Source of the DNA: Flavobacteriaceae bacterium UBA2000
GTDB taxonomy: Bacteria > Bacteroidota > Bacteroidia > Flavobacteriales > Flavobacteriaceae
DNA length: 22,625 nt
NCBI GenBank assembly: GCA_002335345.1
Contig: DDCS01000151.1
Coordinates: forward strand, 1,900 to 24,524
Direction: 5' to 3'
Made by a program: the position numbers and the translations under genes. Shown here one piece after another: positions 6,009 to 14,684 of the stretch (within the stretch, counting starts at the first letter, position 1; each line of letters starts with the position of its first letter). Under the pieces are notes generated by a model. It had not been told where the DNA came from and did not search any database. It saw only the letters and a program-made list of their open reading frames with translations.

Positions 6009-8320
6009 TGGATATTTCGTTCAAAAAAAATATTGGATTTACGGGACTCATGCTGGCCTTGATGGTCCCTGCGCTAATGAATGGGCAAATCACTTTAAAA
6101 GGTGAGCTCTTTGATTCTACCGCAGGTCAAAAGCAGACACTCTTTGGGGCTAATGTCTATCATCCACAAAGTCAATCCGGAACAATTACCGACGAAAATG
6201 GCGTATTTAGTCTAGAAATTCCCAGATTACCGGCGCGCCTTGTAGTGAGCTATGTCGGTTATCAATCGGACACCCTGGATATTAAGGATGTATCGTTTAT
6301 TTCATATGGGCTTAGTCCGGAAAGTGACTTGGAACAAGTCGTTGTTAAGACTCGGAGAAGTTCTCAATTTATTTCGTCATTCAGTACTGAGCAGGTTATT
6401 CGTGTGAGTAGTGATGAATTATTAAAGGCCGCCTGTTGTAACCTTTCTGAGAGTTTTGAAACGAACCCGGCCATCGATGTAAATTTTTCAGATGCGGTCA
6501 CGGGAACAAAACAAATCAAAATGCTCGGGCTAACCAGTCCTTATATTTTAATTACTGCAGAAAACATTCCAGTGGTGCGCGGTGCCGCGCAGAGCCTTGG
6601 TCTGAGTTATGTTCCAGGGACTTGGGTGGAAAGTATGCAAATTACCAAGGGTGCCGGTAGTGTCATCAATGGCTATGAGAGCATTGCGGGTCAAATCAAC
6701 GTGGAGTTGCAAAAGCCGGTCAGTGATCAGCCTTTTTATTTCAACGCATTTTTGGCAGGTAATGGTCGACAAGAATTTAATGCCCATTTGAATACTGTGG
6801 TAAGCGATAAATGGCATACGGGTATTTATTTACATGGCAATCAACGCCAGCGGTCTGTGGATCGCAATAATGACGGATATTTAGACACCCCTATTGCTAA
6901 ACAGCTCAATGTTTTAAACCGATGGCAGTACATTGATGGTGAGCGTGGTCTGGTCAGTTTTATCAATGCAAGGGTCCTTAGAGATCACAAGATTTCTGGA
7001 CAAAGTGCATTTCGGGCTGATCTGGCGCCGCAATCTCAAAATGCTTGGGGGAGCACCATAGAGACAGATCGCGCAGATTTGTCTGCAAAATTAGGTTATG
7101 TCAATCCGGACATCACCTGGCAAACAGCGGGGATTCAAGGGGCATGGAGCTTGCACAATCAGAAAAGTAGCTTTGGGTTAAGGCCTTATGATATTGACCA
7201 TCAAAGTGCTTATCTGACCTTGCTGTACAATTCAATAATAAGCGATACACGGCATAAGATAAAATTTGGTCTCAATGGCACTTACGATCGCTATGAGGAG
7301 CGATTATCTTTAGATGCTTTAGGCGTAAACGAAACTCGATTCAACCGGACAGAGCGAGGAATTGGTGTCTTTACCGAATATGCCTATAACGATTTGGACA
7401 AGCTTGGGGTGACTTTGGGACTTCGTTTGGATCAACATAATTTATTGGGATTGTTTTTCACCCCGAGATTACACCTGAAATATCAAATACTGCCCGAAAC
7501 AACCCTACGGGGGTCTATAGGACGGGGTAAGCGTATTCCTAATATTTTTTCAGAGCATCTGAATGTCTTCACTACAGGCCGCAATATAATTATTGAAACC
7601 GGCAGTGATCGCCCTGAAAATAACGCTCAAGAATCAACGGGAAATTTTTATGGTTTACACCCAGAGATCGCTTGGAATTATGGATTTTCACTGCAACAAA
7701 AAATTTCTGTTGGCACAAGGAAAATGACTTTAGGGTTTGATTATTACAGAACTGATTTTGAGCGTCAGGTTGTTGTTGATTGGGAACAAGTCGGGTCCGT
7801 TCGCTTTTATAATAATGTAGGTTCGAGTTGGGCACAGTCTTATCAGTTTGATCTCTCGTATCGACCTTGGGATCTTTTTGATATGCAATTGGCCTACAAA
7901 TATTATGATTTAAGTACGGCCTTTGATTCAGGGGACAAGCGGCCTATTTTGACTCCAGAACATCGTGTATTTGCCAATTTGGCCTATGAATTAGAGGGAA
8001 TTCGTCCAAACCACCCATTAAAGTTTGATGTCACATTTAATTGGTTGGGAAATCAACGATTACCAGAATTACCCCAAGTCGCAGCCTTATACGGCCAGTC
8101 CTTTACACCGACCGTGATGACCTTAAGTGGTCAGATCACAAAACAATGGGGCCCCCATTTTGATTTGTATTTTGGTGTTGAGAATATTGGGGATTTTCGA
8201 CAAGATCAGCCGATAATTAATGGTGATCAGCCCTTTGATTCTGACTTTGATAGCAGCATGGTTTATGGACCAATTTTTGGACGCATGTGGTATACTGGGA
8301 TGCGTTATAAATTCGAATAA
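6008..8320 (+). CDS. TonB-dependent receptor with carboxypeptidase-like regulatory domain
   Basis: 770-residue outer-membrane receptor. A signal peptide occupies roughly residues 1-26 (cleavage near MNGQ). A CarboxypepD_reg-like N-terminal domain follows at about 28-105 (GANVYHP, GTITDENGVFSLE, SYVGYQSDTL). The plug runs to about 110-236 and a beta-barrel to the C-terminal MRYKFE. The plug start contains the distinctive LLKAACCNLSESFETNPAI stretch with adjacent Cys143-Cys144, which I associate with receptors lying beside HMA proteins in Bacteroidota. Such receptors import ligands using TonB-ExbBD energy. The neighbours (HMA-MauE upstream, HMA downstream, HYC_CC_PP first) imply a metal or metal-complex ligand, with copper a reasonable guess. 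There is no SusD partner, which argues against a glycan receptor. Confidence 0.9.
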   Translation: MDISFKKNIGFTGLMLALMVPALMNGQITLKGELFDSTAGQKQTLFGANVYHPQSQSGTITDENGVFSLEIPRLPARLVVSYVGYQSDTLDIKDVSFISYGLSPESDLEQVVVKTRRSSQFISSFSTEQVIRVSSDELLKAACCNLSESFETNPAIDVNFSDAVTGTKQIKMLGLTSPYILITAENIPVVRGAAQSLGLSYVPGTWVESMQITKGAGSVINGYESIAGQINVELQKPVSDQPFYFNAFLAGNGRQEFNAHLNTVVSDKWHTGIYLHGNQRQRSVDRNNDGYLDTPIAKQLNVLNRWQYIDGERGLVSFINARVLRDHKISGQSAFRADLAPQSQNAWGSTIETDRADLSAKLGYVNPDITWQTAGIQGAWSLHNQKSSFGLRPYDIDHQSAYLTLLYNSIISDTRHKIKFGLNGTYDRYEERLSLDALGVNETRFNRTERGIGVFTEYAYNDLDKLGVTLGLRLDQHNLLGLFFTPRLHLKYQILPETTLRGSIGRGKRIPNIFSEHLNVFTTGRNIIIETGSDRPENNAQESTGNFYGLHPEIAWNYGFSLQQKISVGTRKMTLGFDYYRTDFERQVVVDWEQVGSVRFYNNVGSSWAQSYQFDLSYRPWDLFDMQLAYKYYDLSTAFDSGDKRPILTPEHRVFANLAYELEGIRPNHPLKFDVTFNWLGNQRLPELPQVAALYGQSFTPTVMTLSGQITKQWGPHFDLYFGVENIGDFRQDQPIINGDQPFDSDFDSSMVYGPIFGRMWYTGMRYKFE

Positions 8321-8386
8321 TATTGAAACAGAAAATAATTGAAGAACAAACAAAAACAAATGAAGAATAATCAAAAAACAAAATCA

Positions 8387-8737
8387 ATGAAAAATTTAAT
8401 AACATTATTAGCCGTGTTCATGGCGATGAATCTTTCAGCGCAAGACAAAAATGCTAAAGGGAGTTTAGAAGTAGATGGTGTCTGTGGTATGTGTAAGGCG
8501 CGTATAGAAAAAGCGGCAATCAAATTGACCGGGGTAAAATCAGTTCAGTGGAGTGTTGAAAGTCATGAGCTTAAAGTAATTTATGACGCTCGAAAAACCA
8601 ATTTGGATAGCATAGCCAAACAGGTAGCCAATGCGGGCCATGACACCAAAAAATTTACGGCGCCAGATGCTGCATACAATGCCGTTAACCCTTGTTGTAA
8701 ATATCGGGATGAGGAAGTGATAAAAGCCCATCAATAA
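8387..8737 (+). CDS. Secreted heavy-metal-associated (HMA) domain protein
   Basis: 116 residues from the ATG at 8387, which gives a proper signal peptide (MKNLITLLAVFMAMNLSAQ). In-frame ATG 8360 and TTG 8339 would add a Lys/Asn/Gln-rich extension and are less likely. The mature protein is an HMA fold with the metal site GVCGMCKARIEKA (Cys33, Cys36) and a C-terminal tail holding a second pair in NPCCKYRDEE (Cys103, Cys104). It should bind a soft metal in the periplasm and may exchange it with the receptor plug or with the HMA-MauE protein. It lies 66 bp after the receptor gene with no visible promoter, and is followed directly by a bidirectional terminator. Confidence 0.88.
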   Translation: MKNLITLLAVFMAMNLSAQDKNAKGSLEVDGVCGMCKARIEKAAIKLTGVKSVQWSVESHELKVIYDARKTNLDSIAKQVANAGHDTKKFTAPDAAYNAVNPCCKYRDEEVIKAHQ

Positions 8738-8738
8738 A

Positions 8739-8766
8739 AAAACCGCGGCACTTGTGCCGCGGTTTT
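8739..8766. terminator. Bidirectional intrinsic terminator between the HMA gene and groEL
   Basis: Perfect 13-bp inverted repeat, AAAACCGCGGCAC - TT - GTGCCGCGGTTTT, very GC-rich in its core and flanked by an A-run on the left and a T-run on the right. It can therefore stop transcription arriving from both convergent genes. It begins 2 bp after the HMA stop codon and ends 25 bp before the groEL stop codon. Confidence 0.92.
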
Positions 8767-8791
8767 AAGGGATTCTTTTTGGTTATGATGA

Positions 8792-10423
8792 TTACATCAT
8801 GCCAGGCATACCACCGCCACCCATTGGAGGCATTGCTGGGGCATCTTCTTTGATATCCACCAAAGCACATTCTGTAGTTAGAATCATCCCCGCTACAGAC
8901 GCAGCATTTTCTAAGGCGACACGAGTCACTTTCTTAGGATCAATGATCCCTGCCTTGAGCATATCTACATAACCATCGTTTTTAGCATCGTAACCAAAGG
9001 ACTTATTGCCTTCCATTACTTTGTTGATGACCACGGATCCTTCACCGCCAGCATTTTCTACAATAGTTCTGAGCGGTGCTTCAATGGCTCGAGCAACGAT
9101 TTGAATTCCTGTTGTCTCATCTAGAGAATCACTGGTCATTTTGGCCAATACATTTTTTGCACGGACTAAAGCGACACCACCTCCGGCAACAATTCCTTCC
9201 TCCACTGCAGCGCGCGTGGCATGAAGGGCGTCATCTACGCGGTCTTTTTTCTCTTTCATTTCAACCTCACTCGCAGCACCAACATAAAGAACGGCGACGC
9301 CACCGGCTAGTTTAGCCAAGCGCTCTTGAAGCTTTTCTTTATCGTAATCACTTGTTGTCGTTTCAATTTGAGATTTAATTTGACCAACACGGGCCGTTAT
9401 GTCTGCTTTTTTACCAGCGCCATTAACGATGGTTGTATTGTCTTTATCAATGGTAACTGTTTCAGCAGTTCCCAACATATCGATAGTCGCGTTATCAAGG
9501 GTAAATCCACGTTCTTCTGCAATTACGGTTCCTCCAGTTAAGATGGCAATATCCTCGAGCATCGCTTTGCGACGATCTCCGAAACCTGGTGCCTTAACCG
9601 CAGCGATTTTTAGTGACCCGCGTAATTTGTTCACAACTAAAGTCGCTAGTGCTTCCCCTTCAACATCCTCGGCAATAATCAAAAGCGATTTGCCTTGTTG
9701 CGCTACCGGCTCTAAAACCGGCAACAAGTCTTTCATATTGCTGATTTTTTTGTCGTATAACAATATCATCGGGTTCTCTAACTCGGTGTGCATTTTCTCA
9801 CTGTTGGTGACAAAATAGGGCGATAAGTAACCGCGATCAAATTGCATCCCCTCCACAACATCGACGTAGGTTTCGGTTCCTTTGGCCTCTTCAACAGTAA
9901 TGACCCCTTCTTTACCAACTTTGCCGAAAGCTTCAGCGATAAGACTTCCGATCGCCTCGTCGTTATTGGCTGAAATTGAAGCAACTTGCTGAATTTTCTC
10001 AGAAGAGTTCCCCACTTTAGTGGATTGTTTTTCTAGGTCAGCAACAAGAGCCGTAACGGCTTTGTCAATCCCTCTTTTTAGATCCATTGGGTTAGCACCC
10101 GCCGCGACGTTTTTTAGTCCTTCTTTGACAATGGCTTGAGCCAATACAGTTGCTGTAGTGGTTCCGTCTCCAGCCAAGTCATTGGTTTTAGAAGCAACTT
10201 CTTTCACCATTTGAGCCCCCATGTTTTCAAGGGCATCTTCTAGCTCAATCTCTTTTGCCACGGTGACGCCGTCCTTAGTGACTTGCGGTCCACCGAATGA
10301 TTTGCTGATGATTACATTGCGCCCCTTTGGTCCAAGGGTAACTTTTACTGCGTTTGCCAAAGCGTCAACACCACGTTTAATAGCGTCTCTTGCTTCGATG
10401 TCAAATTTTATGTCTTTTGCCAT
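8792..10423 (-). CDS. groEL: Chaperonin GroEL (Hsp60)
   Basis: 543 residues, the standard length. The protein is recognisable throughout: N-terminal AKDIKFDIEARDAIKRGVD, ATP-site KVTLGPKGRNV and DGTTTATVLAQA, the apical domain, GGVAVLYVGAASEVEMKEKKDRVDDALHATRAA split over the C-terminal equatorial domain, and the GGGGMPGMM tail. It forms the 14-mer cage that folds cytosolic proteins with ATP and the GroES lid. It lies 18 bp after groES in the same direction, as usual. Confidence 0.99.
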   Translation of the reverse strand: MAKDIKFDIEARDAIKRGVDALANAVKVTLGPKGRNVIISKSFGGPQVTKDGVTVAKEIELEDALENMGAQMVKEVASKTNDLAGDGTTTATVLAQAIVKEGLKNVAAGANPMDLKRGIDKAVTALVADLEKQSTKVGNSSEKIQQVASISANNDEAIGSLIAEAFGKVGKEGVITVEEAKGTETYVDVVEGMQFDRGYLSPYFVTNSEKMHTELENPMILLYDKKISNMKDLLPVLEPVAQQGKSLLIIAEDVEGEALATLVVNKLRGSLKIAAVKAPGFGDRRKAMLEDIAILTGGTVIAEERGFTLDNATIDMLGTAETVTIDKDNTTIVNGAGKKADITARVGQIKSQIETTTSDYDKEKLQERLAKLAGGVAVLYVGAASEVEMKEKKDRVDDALHATRAAVEEGIVAGGGVALVRAKNVLAKMTSDSLDETTGIQIVARAIEAPLRTIVENAGGEGSVVINKVMEGNKSFGYDAKNDGYVDMLKAGIIDPKKVTRVALENAASVAGMILTTECALVDIKEDAPAMPPMGGGGMPGMM

Positions 10424-10441
10424 AGTTGTAAATTTTAAAGA

Positions 10442-10717
10442 TTAAATGATGGCTAGAATATCGTCCTCACGCATGATGAGATAATCTTTGCCGTCAAGTT
10501 TTAATTCATTTCCTGCATATTTGCCATATAAAACTGTATCGCCCACGGCTACGGTCATTTCGTGATCCTTCTTGCCTTTGCCTACAGCAACAACAGTTCC
10601 TTGTTGCGGTTTTTCTTTAGCTGAATCCGGAATGTAAATTCCCGATGCTGTTTTAGTCTCCGCCGCCTGGGGCTCGACTACCACGCGATCTGAAAGTGGT
10701 TGAATTTTTAAAGCCAT
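10442..10717 (-). CDS. groES: Co-chaperonin GroES (Hsp10)
   Basis: 91 residues, standard length. Typical motifs are IQPLSDRVVVEP (5-16), GIYIPDSAKEKPQQGTVVAVG (mobile loop and following strands), DTVLYGKYAG and a C-terminal REDDILAII. It is the lid of the GroEL cage. The upstream 134-bp gap contains two inverted repeats but no CIRCE element (TTAGCACTC-N9-GAGTGCTAA), so HrcA control is not supported here. Confidence 0.98.
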   Translation of the reverse strand: MALKIQPLSDRVVVEPQAAETKTASGIYIPDSAKEKPQQGTVVAVGKGKKDHEMTVAVGDTVLYGKYAGNELKLDGKDYLIMREDDILAII

Positions 10718-10742
10718 ATGTAAATGATTTAAGTTAATTTAT

Positions 10743-10768
10743 GTTTGTGTCTACCAATAGACATAAAC
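10743..10768. promoter_or_regulatory. Inverted repeat in the groES upstream region
   Basis: Arms GTTTGTGTCTA and TAGACATAAAC pair over 11 positions with one non-Watson-Crick position, around a CCAA centre. It sits 26-51 bp before the groES start codon, in either the leader or the promoter. It could be an operator or an RNA hairpin controlling groESL; no known regulator site is recognised. Confidence 0.4.
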
Positions 10769-10809
10769 TGTGCCATGGCATTTTTGACAGGATACTGGGC
10801 AAGGGAATG

Positions 10810-10822
10810 TGTCAAATTGACA
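10810..10822. promoter_or_regulatory. Short palindrome TGTCAA-A-TTGACA upstream of groES
   Basis: A perfect 6-bp inverted repeat with a single central base, 93-105 bp before groES and 30 bp past the end of the preceding gene. A further TTGACA half-site lies at 10784-10789. It could be a repressor or activator site, or chance in AT-rich DNA. Confidence 0.3.
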
Positions 10823-10851
10823 TTTTTCTTTTTTACGTCATACGCAATCTG

Positions 10852-13800
10852 TCATTGGTGATCAATAATGAGCTGGAACTGCCAAAGTTGCTCACCGTCC
10901 GAGACATGTAAAAAATAGGTGCCCCCATCTATGGAAAGTGTGTTGATTGTTTTTTCGACATTACTGCTTTGACCGCTGTATACATTTTGGCCTAGGGCAT
11001 CGAAAATATTGATGCTATAGCTGCCTGCCCCCAATCGACTAAAGTCAAGGTGAAAGGCGTCATCTGAGGCATTTGGATAAGGAAAGATGGGCGACTGTTG
11101 TTGTCCTGAGCCATTGTTACCATGGATGACCGATTTTATGGTGGCATCACCTGGGCCACAATCATTCACTCCCATCACTTGGACAAGACCGTTGTAGCCT
11201 CCGTAACCCGTAAAAACCTGAGTGTTTCGTCCCGCATCTGGAGGCACTTGCCAATTGGTAGAGGTGTAGTCAAAGGGCGCCTGAACATCAAATGGATAGG
11301 GCAAGTACCATTGATAGCGTGTTGCCCCAGGGGCCTGCTGGGCTGAATAGGTCACGGTGCTTCCAGTTCTAACGGTTTCTGGGCCTTCAAGTAAGGGAGA
11401 GGGACCCGGTGTGCCAATCCAGAAGTTTTTTCTTAAGGTCTGATCACTAAAAATTGCTTCGATAAAACCCTCATGGTTGGTTTGCGTGGTTACTTCGACA
11501 GAAATGCTATGCTGGTCCGAGTGAACAATATTTAGGTTGTTCGATACATTCCAGTCAATTACCTCCGGGGCGATACAGGAATCAAACGAAAAAGTATTTG
11601 GTCCTGACAAACAAAGTGCATCGGGTCCACTAAGGTCGTTTACATCCAAATAAACACTGGGTCTTTGTGGATTGCCTGCGAGTTCTTCAAGCAACCAGGC
11701 CACGCTTTTTTCTGTAAACGAGGTATGTTGTTCATTGTCTTTAGGCCCAAAATAACTGTCAAAAGGAATGGATTCGTCGCAAATTAAATTTTTCGATAAT
11801 GCGGCAGCCCAATCGATATCAGGATTCATTAAGCCCAAGGCACTCACTGAAGGGATGAACGAATTTACATGATCTATGGCACTGATGATCCAGTCATTGA
11901 TACACACTTGACCAATGATCCATTCGCACGGCGTGGATTGTATCATTGATTTTGCCAGAATTGTTGTCGTTGGAAACCAACCGCCTGGAACACGGTCCAT
12001 CGGCCCGCGGGAATTATTATTGGTGACATAACGATTGTAGTAATTCCACCAAAGTGATTTGGATTTAAAATAGGCGATTTTATGCCGCTGCCCTGGCAGC
12101 GGCATGCCGTAAGTTTCAAGGCCCAATATTTGGCCTAATACATTGGCCATGCCCTTGATTTTTAAACTTTGTCCTCCGGGGTTAATGAAATTGTCCTGGC
12201 TTAAGGTTCCGGATGTTTCGGTACTCAAGGCTTCAAAGGGATTCATAAATGAGCTCCTCCCCAGAAGACTTCCGTTGATCAATGAAATATTTCGCGACAA
12301 GGTCGGGTAGCCTTGACTGCCTTGAAGCCCATTTTGAAATAAATTATTGTAGTAATTCAAGTAAATAGGACGGCCTTTGTTTTGTGAAAAGCCTTGAGAG
12401 ATACTGCGTCCATCCAGCCAAATCTGCCCGAGCTCCTCATTGCTGCTGTTGGCATATTGTTCTATGAGTTGTTGTCTGGCAGCGGCAGAATTGAGTTGGT
12501 CTTCAATAAAATCACCTGCGGCAACACTACCGGTGATATTGTACATTAAATGAAGTAGGCTCTGTACACCGATAGGAATGTTCGCTCCTAAATGAGGACT
12601 GTCTACACTCACCCATAAGCGCGTGCGGTGCTCAATGTTGTGTTTTTCCATATAGGCTAGAGCATAGCGAGAAATTTGTCCGCCCATACTTGGCCCGACG
12701 ATAACAAGCGATTCATTGCTGTTATTTTGATTGAGCCGTTGGATGAGTCTTTGGTAAAGTTGCACATGGGTTAAGGCATTGCGTTCAATATAATCGGCAC
12801 CACCATCAATGCGAATTCCATTATGCCAGTGAGTCGGGTGATTGACCACAACCACATCATAACCCAGATTGCGTAACATCGGGATTATGGCTACTTGATT
12901 TCCTTGATGATCAACGTAGCTCATCATGTCCTCAATGGACCTGTGCTCATTATCTGTGGCCCAGGGGTGGGGGTCGCTATCTTGGATTTGACGTCGGTCT
13001 CCCGGATCAAAACCATCAATAATTACAATCGGTTTTTGTAAGCTTGCCTGCTGATTACCGTTTATGGTTCGGTAAAAAATTCGGTAATCTAATTTTCCCA
13101 AATAAGGCGAAGTTTCATTAAATCCCTGCCAGGGTATTTGAGCAAAAATTTGCCCATTTTCAATCAAAGAACCTTGATTTGTTGCGGCGTGTTTCACATG
13201 GATTAGCGATTGAGTAGTGCGAACTCGACCATCGTGATATTCAACAATAAAATTTATCAAATGTTCTCCTGTTGTATTTATAGTGACCTGATGCTCTGAT
13301 TGCGTCCATTGCCCATTTTCCCAAATCTTTCTGGCATCGTTTGTTCCCAGATCACTCCATATTTCTTTGACCTCCTGGAATTGACCCAAAAGTAGATCTT
13401 GGTCAAAAACAAAACTTATTTCGGGTCCCTGGACAACTTTTTTTAACGGGGAAGCCATAATCAATTCAAAGGACCGCAAGGCAGGGGCTTGAGCATTTTG
13501 ATGCATAATTACAGTATCATTTATGACAAAAGCGGCATTAGGATGTCTTTGATCTTCAATATTAAGATGATTAATTTCTTGATGGATCAGGGCAACCTTT
13601 GTTTTATTAACTATTGAGTCGGCAATGGCGTAGCTCCGCAGGTTTTGTACCGTAATAAATTCTTGATTCCCAGCAGAACGGTGTAATTCGGAGAGTGCTT
13701 GCTCAAATAGGGCCGGTCGTGCACAATTGATACTGTCATTAAACTGAGTGAGATTGGCCAGCGGGGTAACCCGGTCATAAAGGATAATTTCTTGTGGATC

Positions 13801-13911
13801 AGAGCCAATTATTGGGGACAATAGCGCGTCTAGATCAACAGGGGCAGGATTTTGGCTTAGGGCCAGTTTAGGGATGAGGAGTAGGCTTGCATAAATGAGT
13901 GCTTTTTTCAT
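10852..13911 (-). CDS. Secreted alpha/beta-hydrolase-like protein with T9SS type A sorting domain
   Basis: 1019 residues with signal peptide MKKALIYASLLLIPKLALSQ. A hydrolase-like core begins near 294 (PIVIIDGFDPGD). The nucleophile elbow IVGPSMGGQISRYAL puts Ser408 at the catalytic position, VDSPHLGANIPIG (436-448) resembles lipase/PGAP1-type proteins, and DNEQHTSFTEKSVAWLLEEL (726-744) may supply the catalytic His729. Residues 755-930 look like PKD/Ig-like beta domains. Residues ~940-1019 form a Por secretion (T9SS type A) domain, with FPYPNASDDAF, INIFDALGQNVYSG and GGTYFLHVSDG ending in a beta strand. The protein should cross the inner membrane by Sec and the outer membrane by T9SS, then be anchored or released. 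An esterase or lipase is likely; the substrate is unknown. It lies between secG and groES, where I would expect these two to be adjacent. Confidence 0.88.
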   Translation of the reverse strand: MKKALIYASLLLIPKLALSQNPAPVDLDALLSPIIGSDPQEIILYDRVTPLANLTQFNDSINCARPALFEQALSELHRSAGNQEFITVQNLRSYAIADSIVNKTKVALIHQEINHLNIEDQRHPNAAFVINDTVIMHQNAQAPALRSFELIMASPLKKVVQGPEISFVFDQDLLLGQFQEVKEIWSDLGTNDARKIWENGQWTQSEHQVTINTTGEHLINFIVEYHDGRVRTTQSLIHVKHAATNQGSLIENGQIFAQIPWQGFNETSPYLGKLDYRIFYRTINGNQQASLQKPIVIIDGFDPGDRRQIQDSDPHPWATDNEHRSIEDMMSYVDHQGNQVAIIPMLRNLGYDVVVVNHPTHWHNGIRIDGGADYIERNALTHVQLYQRLIQRLNQNNSNESLVIVGPSMGGQISRYALAYMEKHNIEHRTRLWVSVDSPHLGANIPIGVQSLLHLMYNITGSVAAGDFIEDQLNSAAARQQLIEQYANSSNEELGQIWLDGRSISQGFSQNKGRPIYLNYYNNLFQNGLQGSQGYPTLSRNISLINGSLLGRSSFMNPFEALSTETSGTLSQDNFINPGGQSLKIKGMANVLGQILGLETYGMPLPGQRHKIAYFKSKSLWWNYYNRYVTNNNSRGPMDRVPGGWFPTTTILAKSMIQSTPCEWIIGQVCINDWIISAIDHVNSFIPSVSALGLMNPDIDWAAALSKNLICDESIPFDSYFGPKDNEQHTSFTEKSVAWLLEELAGNPQRPSVYLDVNDLSGPDALCLSGPNTFSFDSCIAPEVIDWNVSNNLNIVHSDQHSISVEVTTQTNHEGFIEAIFSDQTLRKNFWIGTPGPSPLLEGPETVRTGSTVTYSAQQAPGATRYQWYLPYPFDVQAPFDYTSTNWQVPPDAGRNTQVFTGYGGYNGLVQVMGVNDCGPGDATIKSVIHGNNGSGQQQSPIFPYPNASDDAFHLDFSRLGAGSYSINIFDALGQNVYSGQSSNVEKTINTLSIDGGTYFLHVSDGEQLWQFQLIIDHQ

Positions 13912-14066
13912 GAAACATTAATATTCTAAGTGGATACATCTGGGGAGTTTTTTGATATGATTTACTCTGCCCATATCTCATTGAAGACGCAGAGATCGTC
14001 CGATGGATATAGGTAGGATTAAATGGTATTTGCCTTATTTAGTTCGCGGGGAGATTTATCTTGACC

Positions 14067-14654
14067 TTAGTGATTTAGGTCGTAACTTATTTTTAGTCCG
14101 ATAAAGGCTCGGCCTTTTTTTGTGGTCGGTTGGAGTTGCCCAACTAGGCCCAAAGAAAAGGATTCAAAAATTGGTTTATCGACAACCAAGGTCAAAGGAA
14201 GACCCCAGAATTGATCGTTGCCGTTTTCTGTTTTTTGGACAAGGTAACTTATCCCCAAGTAGGCTTCTGTTTCCAGACGATCAAAAAGATTTAGTTTTTG
14301 CCCATAGGACCCAGATAAGCTATTTGTGTTTCCTTGGTTAGGGGCGCCGCCAATATTAAAATCCCAAGGATTGCTCAGTCCATAGGCTACAAGCCAAAGG
14401 TGTCGATTGAGACGCAACCCGAGGCGACCCTCGAGGTAAAGGTTTGCGGAATCCCCGCTAGGAAAGTCTTGCCCCAAGGCCACACCAACTTCATGAATCT
14501 GTAGGCCCAATGATTTTTCTTCATTAATATCTTCTTGTGTGCTATGATCCGCCCGAGCAATATATGTTCCTGGGGCATAGGAGGGGCGGTGCGCCATTTG
14601 GCCATTAACTTGTAGGCAAAATAGGAGGGTAAAGAGAAAAGCTGCGTGTTTCAT
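14067..14654 (-). CDS. Small predicted outer-membrane beta-barrel protein
   Basis: 195 residues from the ATG at 14654 (MKHAAFLFTLLFCLQVNGQ, a good signal peptide); an upstream in-frame ATG at 14696 would add an odd polar extension. The mature part alternates hydrophobic and polar residues with turns (LYLEGRLGLRLNRHLWLVAYG, LETEAYLGISYLVQK, FSLGLVGQLQPTTKKGRAFIGLKISYDL), which suggests an eight-strand-sized barrel of the outer membrane. I do not recognise a functional family. It lies 155 bp upstream of the T9SS hydrolase gene on the same strand, without a clear terminator between them. Confidence 0.75.
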   Translation of the reverse strand: MKHAAFLFTLLFCLQVNGQMAHRPSYAPGTYIARADHSTQEDINEEKSLGLQIHEVGVALGQDFPSGDSANLYLEGRLGLRLNRHLWLVAYGLSNPWDFNIGGAPNQGNTNSLSGSYGQKLNLFDRLETEAYLGISYLVQKTENGNDQFWGLPLTLVVDKPIFESFSLGLVGQLQPTTKKGRAFIGLKISYDLNH

Positions 14655-14684
14655 ATGGATATATTTTATGGGTCGACTAAACCG

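Noticed and set aside
8123..8405. Overlapping minus-strand frames at the end of the TonB receptor gene
   Set aside because: They are antisense to the conserved receptor C-terminus and the HMA signal peptide, and have no start context or homology I recognise.
9076..9818. Several open frames on the plus strand across groEL
   Set aside because: Antisense shadows of a highly conserved gene with strong codon bias; no domain or signal recognisable.
10761..10775. TGGCAC on the minus strand upstream of groES, resembling a sigma-54 -24 element
   Set aside because: The matching -12 position reads ATGT instead of TTGC (GG-N10-GT, not GG-N10-GC), so it does not meet the consensus.
10718..10851. CIRCE/HrcA operator before groES
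   Set aside because: No TTAGCACTC-N9-GAGTGCTAA or close variant is present.
13965..13994. CTCTGC / GCAGAG inverted repeat between the outer-membrane and T9SS genes
   Set aside because: The arms are only 6 bp with an 18-base loop and there is no T-run; too weak to call a terminator.
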